From Neobacillus cucumis (GTDB lineage Bacteria > Bacillota > Bacilli > Bacillales > Cytobacillaceae): a DNA stretch of 64,000 bases. A program made the position numbers and the translations under genes. Shown here piece by piece: positions 47,210 through 56,082 of the stretch. How positions within the stretch are numbered: the first letter of the stretch is position 1; each line of letters begins with the position of its first letter. The notes below the pieces were generated by a model that was not told the origin of the DNA, searched no databases, and saw only the letters and a program-made list of their open reading frames with translations. Location: assembly GCF_016908975.1 (NCBI RefSeq), contig NZ_JAFBEX010000010.1, forward strand, positions 62,001 to 126,000, in the 5' to 3' direction.

Positions 47210-47944
47210 TTATAAAGACCAATATGTGATTGTATCAAAAATTCCCAATAGTAACATTAGAGCACCGGCAATCTTTTGAATAACCATTCCAAACTTTCTT
47301 CCTTTTTTTAGGACAATCCCACTTCCTCCAAGATACCAAATAATTGAAATAACGATCAATAATGGAATGGCTGTTCCTAGCGCAAATATAGGGGGGAGAA
47401 TAAACCCATAGGAACTAGACAACACAACTGGCATCAATGTAACCAAAAACAGGATAAACATCGTAGGACAGAATGCGAGTGAAAAACTAAGTCCTAGCAT
47501 AAAGGAAGCAAAAGGATTTTCGTGTTTATATTCTTTTGATAGTTTCAATAGATTAATTGTTCCCGATAATTTAATTAAGCCTAACATAAACAAACCAACG
47601 AAGACTAACAAAGGCCCCATCATCTTCCTTAGCCAAGGAAAGTATAATGGTAGATTTTGTTCAAACCCTTTTCCTAGCAACCATACCAAAACCCCTAATA
47701 AAGAAAAGGCTACAATTTTTCCTAAGGTAAAATAAGTAACATCCTTCCAAGCTATCTTCTTTTGAATGGAACGATTTCCATAAAGTGTTACCGCACTTAT
47801 ATTTCCTGTAAGCTGACAAGGTGCAAGTGCTCCTACCAACCCCAAAATTAATGCAAAAATAATGGGCCAGGATTCTAAGCTATTTGCCATACTAAAAAAT
47901 GGTTTACTTAATACTGAACTTATTTGGCTTAATAGAGTATACAT
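47210..47944 (-). CDS. DsbD/CcdA-like (SafE-type) membrane protein
   Basis: The 244-residue protein has about six membrane segments and belongs to the cytochrome c biogenesis/DsbD_2-SafE superfamily. Conserved pieces are GLVGALAPCQLTGNISAV and GLSFSLAFCPTMFILFL, each with a membrane Cys-Pro or Pro-Cys. Such proteins move electrons or metals across the membrane and often accompany copper genes. The ATG at 47942-47944 has AAAGGTGAT; the frame opens six codons earlier. Its promoter carries the ATTTCTGCA motif seen at two other genes here. Confidence 0.78.
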   Translation of the reverse strand: MYTLLSQISSVLSKPFFSMANSLESWPIIFALILGLVGALAPCQLTGNISAVTLYGNRSIQKKIAWKDVTYFTLGKIVAFSLLGVLVWLLGKGFEQNLPLYFPWLRKMMGPLLVFVGLFMLGLIKLSGTINLLKLSKEYKHENPFASFMLGLSFSLAFCPTMFILFLVTLMPVVLSSSYGFILPPIFALGTAIPLLIVISIIWYLGGSGIVLKKGRKFGMVIQKIAGALMLLLGIFDTITYWSL

Positions 47945-47995
47945 ATGATCACCTTTACACACTATTCTAATAGCAATAGCTTACCATAAAAGATT

Positions 47996-48004
47996 TGCAG
48001 AAAT
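47996..48004 (-). promoter_or_regulatory. Copper-locus motif upstream of the DsbD-like gene
   Basis: TGCAGAAAT on the plus strand (ATTTCTGCA in the gene direction) lies 52 bp before the start. TTTGAAGAAT nearby also occurs next to the 42589 copy. The 330-bp gap from 47945 to 48271 otherwise holds no gene. Confidence 0.55.
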
Positions 48005-48158
48005 TGTGGAGGTTTGAAGAATTTAAGTTTACTAAGACTTTAATTTAAGCCAAACGTAAGTTTATAATCTGTAAGGGGGCATTAGTCGGGGTTTCTCTAG
48101 GCCATATACACAAGATCCCAACATTAATTAACTGAAATCTTAATATCAATAATATAAC

Positions 48159-48177
48159 GAGGGAACAAGTTTCCCTC
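48159..48177 (+). terminator. Terminator-like hairpin with no gene in front
   Basis: GAGGGAA (48159-48165) pairs with TTCCCTC (48171-48177), followed by TTTT on the plus strand. No plus-strand gene precedes it, so it may be left from a lost gene or end a small RNA. Confidence 0.45.
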
Positions 48178-48271
48178 TTTTACATTTAAGAAATCAATTT
48201 ACAATTAAAATTAATGAAAAATAGAGAAATACTATGAAATCAGTATAAATAATCGCTGTTTTCTACTTTTA

Positions 48272-48628
48272 TTACTTGTAATGAACACGTAATAGATCCC
48301 TGTCAGTGTTTGAATAGTTAAACGCCATTTTATTAATTCGTAAGACCTTGTACAAATACATAAAAAAATATCCAAACGGTGCAAATAATGAATAATAAAA
48401 CAGGTCAAATAGTTCATAGTGATTCGTATCATTCTGCCTGTAAAAATCTATGATACCTCCACCTATTGTAATGTCAAACAGCATACCTGTTGTTAAACCT
48501 GAAAGTACACTTATACACGTTATATCTCTACTAAGTTTTTTCGGTAAGAAAAACATTACTGCGTAGGCGATAACATTAAAAATAATTAATGATATTTCAC
48601 TTAAGCTAAAATGCCCAATCCAAATCAT
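48272..48628 (-). CDS. Small membrane protein, CBO0543-like
   Basis: The 118-residue protein has about four hydrophobic segments (SLIIFNVIAYAVMFFLP, ISVLSGLTTGMLFDITIGGG, LFYYSLFAPFGYFFMYLY). I loosely recognise the CBO0543-type family of Bacilli and Clostridia, whose function is unknown. Its ATG overlaps the TGA of the upstream, frameshifted membrane-protein gene (ATGA), so the two were translationally coupled. Confidence 0.6.
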   Translation of the reverse strand: MIWIGHFSLSEISLIIFNVIAYAVMFFLPKKLSRDITCISVLSGLTTGMLFDITIGGGIIDFYRQNDTNHYELFDLFYYSLFAPFGYFFMYLYKVLRINKMAFNYSNTDRDLLRVHYK

Positions 48629-49130
48629 CTATTTTTCTCTCCTTTTAAAACTAATGATTTGTAGCAATATAAAATAAAATATCCTAATAAATGTAATAAG
48701 ACGTAGTATAAATAATCATAAATCAAATTCCATTGATGGAAATAGACCACATCAAATTTTAGTAAAACAATATTGATGAGAACGAAAACAAAGGAAGAAA
48801 TAAGGATGGCAATAACTTTTTTTATTACTGAAGAAGTTCTAGCTATACTATTTATGCCAATTAATAAAAGGAATGGTGTAATAAATGTTCGATAAACAAT
48901 ATACGCTGTATAATTTAGTGGTGCTATAGAATATGTAATATATTTTAGTTCATCATTGTTATCCAGCCACGGTTAAGATCAATAATAAATAGGCAGAAAA
49001 TCAATGCGGAATTCTCCAATTTTGAATATGGTTTCTTCATAGCATAAAAAACTGATATGCATAACCACGCTAGATATACAAAAAATTGATAATGCCATTG
49101 TCTGTACACCTCTATCCTTATTCGTCCCAT
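48625..49130 (-). pseudogene. Frameshifted small membrane protein gene
   Basis: The first frame (49130 down to 48945) encodes MGRIRIEVYRQWHYQFFVYL up to FCLFIIDLNRGW and then stops. Another frame continues without a gap as WLDNNDELKYITYSIAPLN, LLLIGINSIARTSS and WNLIYDYLYYVLLHLLGYF, and ends by overlapping the next gene. A one-base change near 48955-48965 joins them into a protein of about 165 residues with several membrane segments. It is either a recent pseudogene or a sequencing error. It probably belongs to the same family as its neighbour. Confidence 0.75.
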
Positions 49131-49200
49131 TTTATGTTCAGAATAAATGAAAGAATTTATGCGTTATAATTGATTCGTAATTAACCAATTAAAAGAAAAA

Positions 49201-49227
49201 GTCCTAACATCATTTAGATGTTAGGAC
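49201..49227 (-). terminator. Terminator of the tRNA gene
   Basis: GTCCTAACATC (49201-49211) pairs exactly with GATGTTAGGAC (49217-49227), followed on the minus strand by TTTTTCTTTT. Confidence 0.88.
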
Positions 49228-49233
49228 TAGTTA

Positions 49234-49306
49234 TGACCTGTGAGGGGTTCGAACCCCCGACCTCAACCCTGTCAAGGTTGCGCTCTCCCAGCTGAGCTAA
49301 CAGATC
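49234..49306 (-). tRNA. tRNA-Val (anticodon GAC)
   Basis: The 73-base cloverleaf is complete. The acceptor stem GATCTGT/ACAGGTC has discriminator A, and the D-arm is GCTCAGCTGGGAGAGC. The anticodon stem CAACC/GGTTG surrounds loop TTGACAG (anticodon GAC), and the T-arm GGGGG-TTCGAAC-CCCTC has one G-T pair. CCA is not encoded. It is a single tRNA with its own terminator. Confidence 0.93.
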
Positions 49307-49482
49307 AACTATTAAGTTACAAATTTAATTATAGTCAAAATTTCAAAAAAGTCAATACTGTTTTCTCTCTAAAATTAACTGAATTATTTTTTTACCTAAC
49401 GGAACATAAGTTCGCTTTTTTCTTGAATAAGGAACTAACGTTCGGTTATAATATAACTATATAACTAAAAGGAGTGATTACC

Positions 49483-49707
49483 ATGGATGGACTTTTAATT
49501 CGCTCTATTGAAGAGCATATGCCGATTGAGATGATTTATCTTGCTGAAAACCAAGAGCTTTCCCAAAGAAAACTCATTGTAAAAGAAATCAACGATGACC
49601 ACATTCGTGCCTATTGCTTGCTTCGGAAACAAATGCGCACCTTTAAACGGGAAAACATTTTATCTGTTATGCCGGAATCTCGATTCCATAAAACATACCT
49701 CCATTAA
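49483..49707 (+). CDS. Small WYL-like protein
   Basis: The 74-residue protein (MDGLLIRSIEEHMPIEMIYL, then IVKEINDDHIRAYCLLRKQMRTFKRENILSVMP) looks like an isolated WYL fold: a short SH3-like sheet ending in the R.F...NI pattern. WYL domains bind nucleic acids or nucleotides in regulators; here no helix-turn-helix is attached. The ATG at 49483 has AGGAG eight bases upstream. Similar stand-alone proteins are common in Bacillus; function is unknown. Confidence 0.7.
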   Translation: MDGLLIRSIEEHMPIEMIYLAENQELSQRKLIVKEINDDHIRAYCLLRKQMRTFKRENILSVMPESRFHKTYLH

Positions 49708-49806
49708 GCCTACTCCATCCTCCCACCAACCGTAATCTTCCCATAAGATATGTCGTACCATTTATGATAAAATCAGTTGTATCCATGAAACTCGGGAGGC
49801 TGTTAC

Positions 49807-50529
49807 ATGAATTATCCAAAAGGCACCATCAAAGAATATTCATTTCAAAGCACAGAATTACAAGAGACAGTGCAGCTTCTTATTTATCTGCCTGCTAACT
49901 TTTCACCCTTATATAAATACTCGCTGCTAATCGCCCAAGACGGCAAGGATTATTTTCAACTAGGTCGCATTGGGAGATTAGCAGATGAACTGTTTTTTCA
50001 ACAGGAAATTGAAAATTTAATCATTGTTGGGGTACCCTATAAAAATGTGGAGGACCGTCGGAGAAAGTATCATCCTGATGGTGATCAAAATCAGCAATAT
50101 ATTCGATTTCTAGCCCACGAATTGGCACCATTTCTCGATCAGGAGTTTCCAACCTATCAAATGGGATCTACTAGGGCCTTAATCGGCGATTCCCTTGGGG
50201 CCGCTGTTTCATTAATGACGGTGTTACAATACCCACATACCTTCGGAAAAGTACTTCTTCAGTCTCCATATGTTGATGAGCAAGTTCTTAAATTAGTAAA
50301 AGACTTTAAAGAGGGACAACTTTTGGAGATTTACCATGTGGTAGGCACCCAGGAAACAGCTGTTCCGACAACTGATGGAAAAATAAAAGACTTTATAAGC
50401 CCTAATCGATTACTCGCAACAGAAATAAAAATGAAACCTATTACATATTTTTATGAAGAGTATAATGGAAATCATACATGGACTTATTGGCAGCCAGACC
50501 TAAAACGTGCGCTCAAAATGTTTTTTTAG
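49807..50529 (+). CDS. yjcH: Putative esterase YjcH
   Basis: The 240-residue alpha/beta hydrolase of the esterase D/enterochelin-esterase group has the nucleophile elbow GDSLGAA and a C-terminal His in NGNHTWTYW. An early LLIAQDGKDYF is typical of this subfamily. The substrate is unknown. The ATG has GGGAGG. It precedes yjcG and yjcF; the trio is kept together in B. subtilis, which supports the names. Confidence 0.88.
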   Translation: MNYPKGTIKEYSFQSTELQETVQLLIYLPANFSPLYKYSLLIAQDGKDYFQLGRIGRLADELFFQQEIENLIIVGVPYKNVEDRRRKYHPDGDQNQQYIRFLAHELAPFLDQEFPTYQMGSTRALIGDSLGAAVSLMTVLQYPHTFGKVLLQSPYVDEQVLKLVKDFKEGQLLEIYHVVGTQETAVPTTDGKIKDFISPNRLLATEIKMKPITYFYEEYNGNHTWTYWQPDLKRALKMFF

Positions 50530-50641
50530 CATTTCGATAGGAATATTAATTCATTTAATATAGTTAGAATATTTGCTATAATATTACAAGAAAGCGTTTT
50601 TTTATGCTTTCCCGAAATAATTTCATAATGGAGGTAATCGC

Positions 50642-51154
50642 ATGAAATTTGGTGTTGTCATTTTCCCATCCAAAAAGCTTCAAGATATCGTTAATTCTTA
50701 TCGTAAGCGCTACGATCCGCATTATGCTCTTATTCCTCCACACTTGACCTTAAAAAGTGCATTTGAAGCAACAGAAGAAGATGCAAAGCAATTTGCTGAT
50801 CAATTACGAATCATCGCTGGTAAGAAGAGCCCATTTTCTTTAAAAACGACAAAGATTAGTTCATTTAAGCCAGCCAATAATGTAATATACTTTAAGGTGG
50901 ACCCAACTGATGAATTGACCAGCTTACATTCGGATATCAATCGTGAATTAAATGAACAAAATTCAGAATATGCTTTTGTCCCCCATATTACGATTGGTCA
51001 AAAGCTGTCTAATGATGAACATTCTGATGTCTATGGCTCATTACGGATGACTAAAATCGACCATGAGGAAACAATTGACCGCTTCCATCTGCTATATCAA
51101 TTAGAAAATGGTTCTTGGACCGTTTATGAAACATTTCGTCTTGGAAAGGAATAA
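50642..51154 (+). CDS. yjcG: 2H phosphoesterase / 2'-5' RNA ligase-like protein YjcG
   Basis: The 170-residue protein has two H-x-T/S signatures, HLTLKS near residue 39 and HITIGQ near residue 117, defining the 2H phosphoesterase superfamily. These enzymes act on cyclic phosphates or RNA ends; the YjcG substrate is unknown. Length matches B. subtilis YjcG. The ATG follows GGAGG. The next gene starts 6 bp after its stop. Confidence 0.92.
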   Translation: MKFGVVIFPSKKLQDIVNSYRKRYDPHYALIPPHLTLKSAFEATEEDAKQFADQLRIIAGKKSPFSLKTTKISSFKPANNVIYFKVDPTDELTSLHSDINRELNEQNSEYAFVPHITIGQKLSNDEHSDVYGSLRMTKIDHEETIDRFHLLYQLENGSWTVYETFRLGKE

Positions 51155-51160
51155 TACAGC

Positions 51161-51607
51161 ATGACTGCTAAAATCGTTGAAAATCAAAATGAACTCGAAG
51201 ATGCTTTTTCCGTCCGAAAGACTGTTTTCGTAGAAGAGCAAAATGTCCTGCTTGAAGAGGAAATCGACCAATATGAGGATGAAGCTGTCCATTTTGTTAT
51301 GTATGGAGATACCTCTAATCCTATTGCTGCAGGAAGATTCCGAGTAGTGGATGGCTATGGGAAAGTAGAAAGAATTTGTGTGCTACAGGATGCCCGAAAG
51401 ACAGGGGCAGGAAAATCAATGATGGAGAAAATTGAAAAATACGCCTCTGAAAAAGGCCTGCACAAATTAAAACTTAATGCTCAAACCCACGCTATCCCCT
51501 TCTATTCTGGACTTGGCTATGAAGTCGTTTCAGAAGAATTTTTGGATGCTGGTATACCTCATAAAACCATGGTTAAACAAATACCTTCAGAAGCACTTGC
51601 CGAATAA
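51161..51607 (+). CDS. yjcF: GNAT-family N-acetyltransferase YjcF
   Basis: The 148-residue protein has the GNAT fold. FSVRKTVFVEEQNV leads into the acetyl-CoA pocket around RICVLQDARKTGAGKSMMEKIEKYA, and LKLNAQTHAIPFYSGLGYEVVSEEF closes the fold. The acceptor is unknown. It directly follows yjcG and is probably co-translated. It matches the ElaA/YjcF-type group. Confidence 0.9.
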   Translation: MTAKIVENQNELEDAFSVRKTVFVEEQNVLLEEEIDQYEDEAVHFVMYGDTSNPIAAGRFRVVDGYGKVERICVLQDARKTGAGKSMMEKIEKYASEKGLHKLKLNAQTHAIPFYSGLGYEVVSEEFLDAGIPHKTMVKQIPSEALAE

Positions 51608-51716
51608 TCGGCAGGTGTTTCTTTTTTCTGGATAATTCATCAAACACTTTTCGAACCTAGCTGGTTTTGTTAAGATAGAACATGTGTGATTTTCGTGAAA
51701 TAGAGGTTTTAAACAA

Positions 51717-54020
51717 ATGAAAACAGCTATCTACCAGCAACAGCTAATATCACTCTCGCAATTAGCTCGAGAGCAATACCAAAAGATCTATTTAGCAGGA
51801 AAAAATGGTGAACTTAAATGTCCCTCCTGCCATGAAAAAGTAAAATTGTTTCTCGGAATTCAGCCAGAGCCACATTTTTTTCATATCCATTCGCCTAAAA
51901 AGAAATGTCTTACACCTGAACCAATTATAAATTTAGATGAAGAAGCCCCACCATTTATCGAGCGGAATGGTTTTAAAATCCCCCAAGGACGAACCGTTAC
52001 CGTTGCCAAAGATGGTCTAGAACCTTTTCAGTCTGCCAAACCAATTGAATACTCTGTTCCTTTTACTCCCACTAACAAACCACTAGGGCTAGAGCTGCCT
52101 AATTACTTGCAACAGCTAGCAGACAATGGCGTCATACTCGATCAAAGCCAAATAAAAGCCGTTACGGAAACAGAGGGCTCGTTGCTAGTCTTGGCGGGAG
52201 CAGGCAGTGGTAAAACACGGGTGCTTACAGCAAGAACTGCCTATATGCTTGAGGTGAAACAAGTCGAACCTAGCTCTATGATGCTTGTCACCTTTACCTC
52301 CAAAGCTGCCGCAGAAATGAAAAACCGTCTCCAATCTTATCCAAATATGCATCGGGGAAAAATCAGCCAGCTTGTTACCGGTACTTTTCATAGTATCTTC
52401 TATCGCATATTAATGTTTCATGATGCTGCCAATTGGTCCTCTAATAAATTATTGAAGAAAGATTGGCAGCGGGATAAAATCCTTAAGGAAGCTGGAAAAG
52501 AGCTTCAATTGTCTGATAAGGAATTTGCTTATGATTTAGCACTTCAACAAATTGGTTTTTGGAAAAATTCCCTTCTCATGCCACATGAGGTTAAGCCCCT
52601 ATCTGATTGGGAAGAGAATGCAGTCTTTTTATATAAAAAATATGAAGAATATAAACAGAGTGAAGGACTATTTGATTTTGATGATATGTTAATTGGCTGT
52701 TATCAGCTATTTACTTCGTCCCCAGCTCTTTTAGAACATTACCAAAACCGTTTTCAGTACTTTCTAATCGATGAATTTCAAGATATCAACAGGGTTCAAT
52801 ATGAGTTAATCAAACTGTTATCCAGCAAGCATCAGAATGTGTGTGCAGTTGGTGATGATGATCAGGCCATTTATTCCTTTAGGGGCAGTGACCCGAGCTA
52901 TCTTTTGAATTTTGAAAAGGATTTTCCCAATGCAAAAATAGTAACCCTTGGACAGAATTATCGCTCTTCACAAGAAATTGTTGGTGCCGCCAATCAGATG
53001 ATTGCAATTAATAAGAAAAGAAGAATCAAACACATGGAAGCACAATATTCTTCGGGTATCCTTCCTCATTTGTTTTTTCCCTTTGACGAAGAAGAAGAAG
53101 CCACTATGATTGTAACGGATATCCAGGAAAAAATTTCGAAAGGTGCAAAACCTGGAGACTTTGCTATTCTTTATCGGACAAATGTCAGCTCGCGGGCTGT
53201 TTTTGAAAGATTAGCCGCCTCCAATCTGCCTTTTAAAATAGATCAGGATGCCGAGGCTTTTTACGATCGCTTTATTATTAGAAGCGCCCTTGCCTTTTTA
53301 AGAGTAAGTTTAAATGAAGACGATCCGAATGCGTTGAACGACTTATTGCCATTATTATTCTTAAAACAATCCGTTTTGAAAGACTTAAAGGCGAACAGCA
53401 TTTTAGAGGATTGCACCCTTCTAGAGGCACTTGCCCACTTAAAAACCGCACATGCCTTTCAAGAAAAAAAATTAAAAAAGGCAGTAACCGTCATCCGCGG
53501 GTTAAAACATTTAACTCCATCTATCGCAATTGAAAAGATCGAAAAGGAAATTGGTTTTCTTGATTTTCTTAAGAAACGTGGGAATGAGTCGAGTAAGCTA
53601 GAAAAAGGCTCTGATGATTTAAAGGACTTAAAAGTGGCGGCAAAAAGCTTTACGACGATTGAAGCGCTACTTGAACACGCTCAACATATGTCAGCTATGA
53701 ATAGGGAAATTAAGAATATGAGCAGGCATTTCAATGATGCCATCACACTAAGCACGATTCACCGTGCGAAAGGATTGGAATATCAAACCGTTTATATCCT
53801 TGGTGCTGTTGATGGCAGTTTGCCTCATGATTTTGCCCTTGAATCCTACCGTGCTGGCGACATTGAGCCGATTGAAGAAGAAAGAAGATTATTCTACGTA
53901 GCCATGACAAGAGCAAAAGAGCACCTTTTGATTTCCATTCCAGATTATAGAAGAGGAAAAAAGGCCAATCGCTCCAGATTCTTAGCCCCCATAAATAAAA
54001 AGAGGAAGACCAATTTGTAA
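51717..54020 (+). CDS. yjcD: UvrD/Rep-family DNA helicase YjcD
   Basis: The 767-residue superfamily 1A helicase has an N-terminal zinc-finger-like segment (CPSCHEK, then C about 35 residues on). Walker A is AGAGSGKTRVL, motif II DEFQDINRVQY, motif III VGDDDQAIYSFRGS, motif IV QNYRSS, motif V LSTIHRAKGLEY and motif VI EERRLFYVAMTRAKEHL. It probably acts in DNA repair or recombination. B. subtilis YjcD is similar in length. The start follows AGAGG by about ten bases. A terminator overlaps its stop codon. Confidence 0.92.
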   Translation: MKTAIYQQQLISLSQLAREQYQKIYLAGKNGELKCPSCHEKVKLFLGIQPEPHFFHIHSPKKKCLTPEPIINLDEEAPPFIERNGFKIPQGRTVTVAKDGLEPFQSAKPIEYSVPFTPTNKPLGLELPNYLQQLADNGVILDQSQIKAVTETEGSLLVLAGAGSGKTRVLTARTAYMLEVKQVEPSSMMLVTFTSKAAAEMKNRLQSYPNMHRGKISQLVTGTFHSIFYRILMFHDAANWSSNKLLKKDWQRDKILKEAGKELQLSDKEFAYDLALQQIGFWKNSLLMPHEVKPLSDWEENAVFLYKKYEEYKQSEGLFDFDDMLIGCYQLFTSSPALLEHYQNRFQYFLIDEFQDINRVQYELIKLLSSKHQNVCAVGDDDQAIYSFRGSDPSYLLNFEKDFPNAKIVTLGQNYRSSQEIVGAANQMIAINKKRRIKHMEAQYSSGILPHLFFPFDEEEEATMIVTDIQEKISKGAKPGDFAILYRTNVSSRAVFERLAASNLPFKIDQDAEAFYDRFIIRSALAFLRVSLNEDDPNALNDLLPLLFLKQSVLKDLKANSILEDCTLLEALAHLKTAHAFQEKKLKKAVTVIRGLKHLTPSIAIEKIEKEIGFLDFLKKRGNESSKLEKGSDDLKDLKVAAKSFTTIEALLEHAQHMSAMNREIKNMSRHFNDAITLSTIHRAKGLEYQTVYILGAVDGSLPHDFALESYRAGDIEPIEEERRLFYVAMTRAKEHLLISIPDYRRGKKANRSRFLAPINKKRKTNL

Positions 54021-54045
54021 AAACAATTGGTCTTTCCTCTTTTTA
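53999..54045. terminator. Terminator overlapping the yjcD stop, shared with spoVIF
   Basis: AGAGGAAGACCAATT pairs with AATTGGTCTTTCCTCT with a one-base bulge. T-rich sequence follows on the plus strand and A-rich sequence precedes it, so it serves both convergent genes. Confidence 0.85.
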
Positions 54046-54297
54046 TTTTTTATTTATCATTTGTGAAATCGTATTAAAGTCAAGCTGTTTGCCATCATTA
54101 ACAATCGATTTCACAATTTGATCTTCCAACTCTTTGCTGACCTTTTTATTAGCAATTTGCGAAACTCTTTGGATGACACTTCGAACTGTTTTCTCATCTT
54201 TAAAATTGGCATTTTGTAAAGAATTCGCTAAATCAAATATATCTTTCATATTAACGCCAGTTTTCTTTTCAATATTCTTAAAAAACCCATTATCCAT
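54043..54297 (-). CDS. spoVIF: Stage VI sporulation protein F
   Basis: The 84-residue protein (MDNGFFKNIEKKTGVNMKDIFDLANSLQ, ending DFNTISQMINKK) matches SpoVIF (YjcC). SpoVIF is a mother-cell protein needed for spore coat assembly and resistance in B. subtilis. There are no membrane segments. It lies next to yjcD in both genomes. Confidence 0.9.
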   Translation of the reverse strand: MDNGFFKNIEKKTGVNMKDIFDLANSLQNANFKDEKTVRSVIQRVSQIANKKVSKELEDQIVKSIVNDGKQLDFNTISQMINKK

Positions 54298-54427
54298 GTT
54301 AAAATTTCACGCTCCTTCATAAACTACTTTCATTTTATGAAGAAGGAGAAAAAAGGTGATGAAATGGAATGAAATGCCTAAATTTCTAACGCAGTCTGTC
54401 CGTAGTTATACACTTATGTATGACAGA

Positions 54428-54456
54428 AAGGGCTGGCCTTATTAGGCCATCCCCTT
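54428..54456 (-). terminator. Terminator after yjcZ-like gene
   Basis: GGGCTGGCCT pairs with AGGCCATCCC with one mismatch around a short loop; T-rich sequence follows on the minus strand. Confidence 0.65.
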
Positions 54457-54471
54457 CCATTTCATTGTTGA

Positions 54472-54588
54472 TTAATAGAAGCTTGCGCCAACAATGATTA
54501 AAAGGATGAATAATACTACGATAAGCACGAAAGTGGAACCGTAGCCAAAACCTCCGCCGTAGCCGTAGCCGCCGTATCCAAAGCACAT
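54472..54588 (-). CDS. yjcZ: YjcZ-family sporulation peptide
   Basis: This 38-residue gene starts [18 protein letters not shown] and ends with one membrane segment, [19 protein letters not shown]. The Gly/Tyr-rich head plus a single hydrophobic tail is the hallmark of the YjcZ/YczN/YosA-type sporulation peptides. Its exact function is unknown. The start has AGGTGA seven bases upstream. A longer ORF in another frame across it is spurious. Confidence 0.88.
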   Translation of the reverse strand: MCFGYGGYGYGGGFGYGSTFVLIVVLFILLIIVGASFY

Positions 54589-54695
54589 AGACTGTCACCT
54601 CGCTTTCGGTAATCTCATTAATAACATATGAAATTACTTTTCCATGTGTACTAGGCATGACAGTCTATTAGGAAAATTGGTAAAAAATGAGTATT

Positions 54696-55052
54696 TTATC
54701 CTTTTGGTTTAAAGATTAGCGCACCGATAAAACCAAAAATAATAGCGGCAGAAATACCTGAGCTCGTTATTTGAAACATCCCTGTTAGGACCCCAATAAT
54801 CCCATGAGCCTGTGCGTCCTGGAGTGCCCCGTGAACAAGGGAATTTCCAAAGCTCGTAATCGGGATGGTCGCTCCGGCACCCGCAAAATCAACAAGCGGC
54901 TCATATAACCCCAATCCATCAAGGACTGCTCCAATAACCACCAGCAGGCTCATGGTATGACCAGGTGTAAGCTTCGCTACATCAAATAATAATTGTCCGA
55001 TTACACAGATTATGCCCCCTACTACAAACGCCCAAAAAAACATCGCGACCAT
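54696..55052 (-). CDS. spoVAE: Stage V sporulation protein AE
   Basis: The 118-residue membrane protein has about three to four segments and the family stretch [22 protein letters not shown]. SpoVA proteins form the channel in the spore inner membrane that takes up dipicolinic acid during sporulation and releases it at germination. It starts 4 bp after spoVAD. It matches the SpoVAEb type. Expression in the forespore (sigma G) is expected from the family. Confidence 0.92.
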   Translation of the reverse strand: MVAMFFWAFVVGGIICVIGQLLFDVAKLTPGHTMSLLVVIGAVLDGLGLYEPLVDFAGAGATIPITSFGNSLVHGALQDAQAHGIIGVLTGMFQITSSGISAAIIFGFIGALIFKPKG

Positions 55053-55056
55053 CGAC

Positions 55057-56082
55057 TCACCCCTTTACTCCATTCATTTCAATTGAAACCGCATGGGCAA
55101 TACATGGAATTGATTCTTTTTGCTGAAAACTGAGCGGGGATAATAACGCCCCAGTGGCTACCACCAATATTCGCCTGTAGGTACCCTTTTTCAATTCATT
55201 TAGTAAATGACCATATAGAACAGTTGCTGAACAACCTGCTCCGCTTCCACCTGATTGGACTGGCTGATCATTTTTATACATCAATAATCCACAATCCTGG
55301 AACTGTTTTTGCTCCAATTTCAATCCAGATTTATTAATTAATTCAAAAGCAGTATTATGACCAATTCTTCCTAGGTCACCCGTAACAATCAAATCATAAT
55401 AAGAAGGATCTAATTCTAAATCGCGGAAATGAGCAATTATGGTATCAGCAGCAGCAGGTGCCATGGCACCGCCCATATTAAAAGGATCCGACAAGCCCAT
55501 ATCAATTACTTTTCCAATCGTTGCTGAAGTTGTTACTGGTAGGTCTTGACCAGGCTTATTTGTTTCAACAAGGGCCACACCTGCACCTGTTATAGTCCAT
55601 TGTGCAGTTGGAGGTTTTTGCCCGCCGTATTCGGTAGGGTATCGAAACTGCTTTTCAACAGCGGAATTATGGCTTGACGCCCCGGTCAACACATAGTTAG
55701 CCCCACGATAATTGACGACAAAAGATGAGAGCGCTAAGCCCTCCATGGATGTAGAGCAGGCACCAAAAAGACCAAAGTAGGGAATCTGCATGGTCCTCGC
55801 TGCGAAGCTTGTCGGGGTAATTTGATTCATTAAATCACCGGCAAATAAAAACTGAACTTGCTCTTTAGAGATATTCCCTTTTTTCAATGCTACTTTAATC
55901 GCTTCTTCTAGCAATAATCGATGGGCTTTTTCATAAGATTCTTGTCCCATCCATAAATCATCATATAAAAGGTCAAAATCATTAGCTAAATTGCCATTAG
56001 CTTCGAATGGTCCGCCTGTTACCCCAGTTGCGGTAATCATTGGTCGATTGTCAAATACCCATGATTGGTGCCCTTTTAACAA
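55057..56082 (-). CDS. spoVAD: Stage V sporulation protein AD
   Basis: The 341-residue protein has the thiolase-like fold of SpoVAD, which binds dipicolinic acid. Motifs are [56 protein letters not shown] and [17 protein letters not shown]. The start is TTG directly after the spoVAC stop, which suggests translational coupling. It is the soluble subunit that sits on the SpoVAC/AE membrane channel. Confidence 0.95.
   Translation of the reverse strand: MLKGHQSWVFDNRPMITATGVTGGPFEANGNLANDFDLLYDDLWMGQESYEKAHRLLLEEAIKVALKKGNISKEQVQFLFAGDLMNQITPTSFAARTMQIPYFGLFGACSTSMEGLALSSFVVNYRGANYVLTGASSHNSAVEKQFRYPTEYGGQKPPTAQWTITGAGVALVETNKPGQDLPVTTSATIGKVIDMGLSDPFNMGGAMAPAAADTIIAHFRDLELDPSYYDLIVTGDLGRIGHNTAFELINKSGLKLEQKQFQDCGLLMYKNDQPVQSGGSGAGCSATVLYGHLLNELKKGTYRRILVVATGALLSPLSFQQKESIPCIAHAVSIEMNGVKG

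Noticed and set aside
54386..54658. 90-codon minus-strand frame over the YjcZ region
   Set aside because: It overlaps the YjcZ peptide in another frame, has an Arg-rich non-family sequence and no ribosome site; the 38-residue YjcZ frame explains the DNA.
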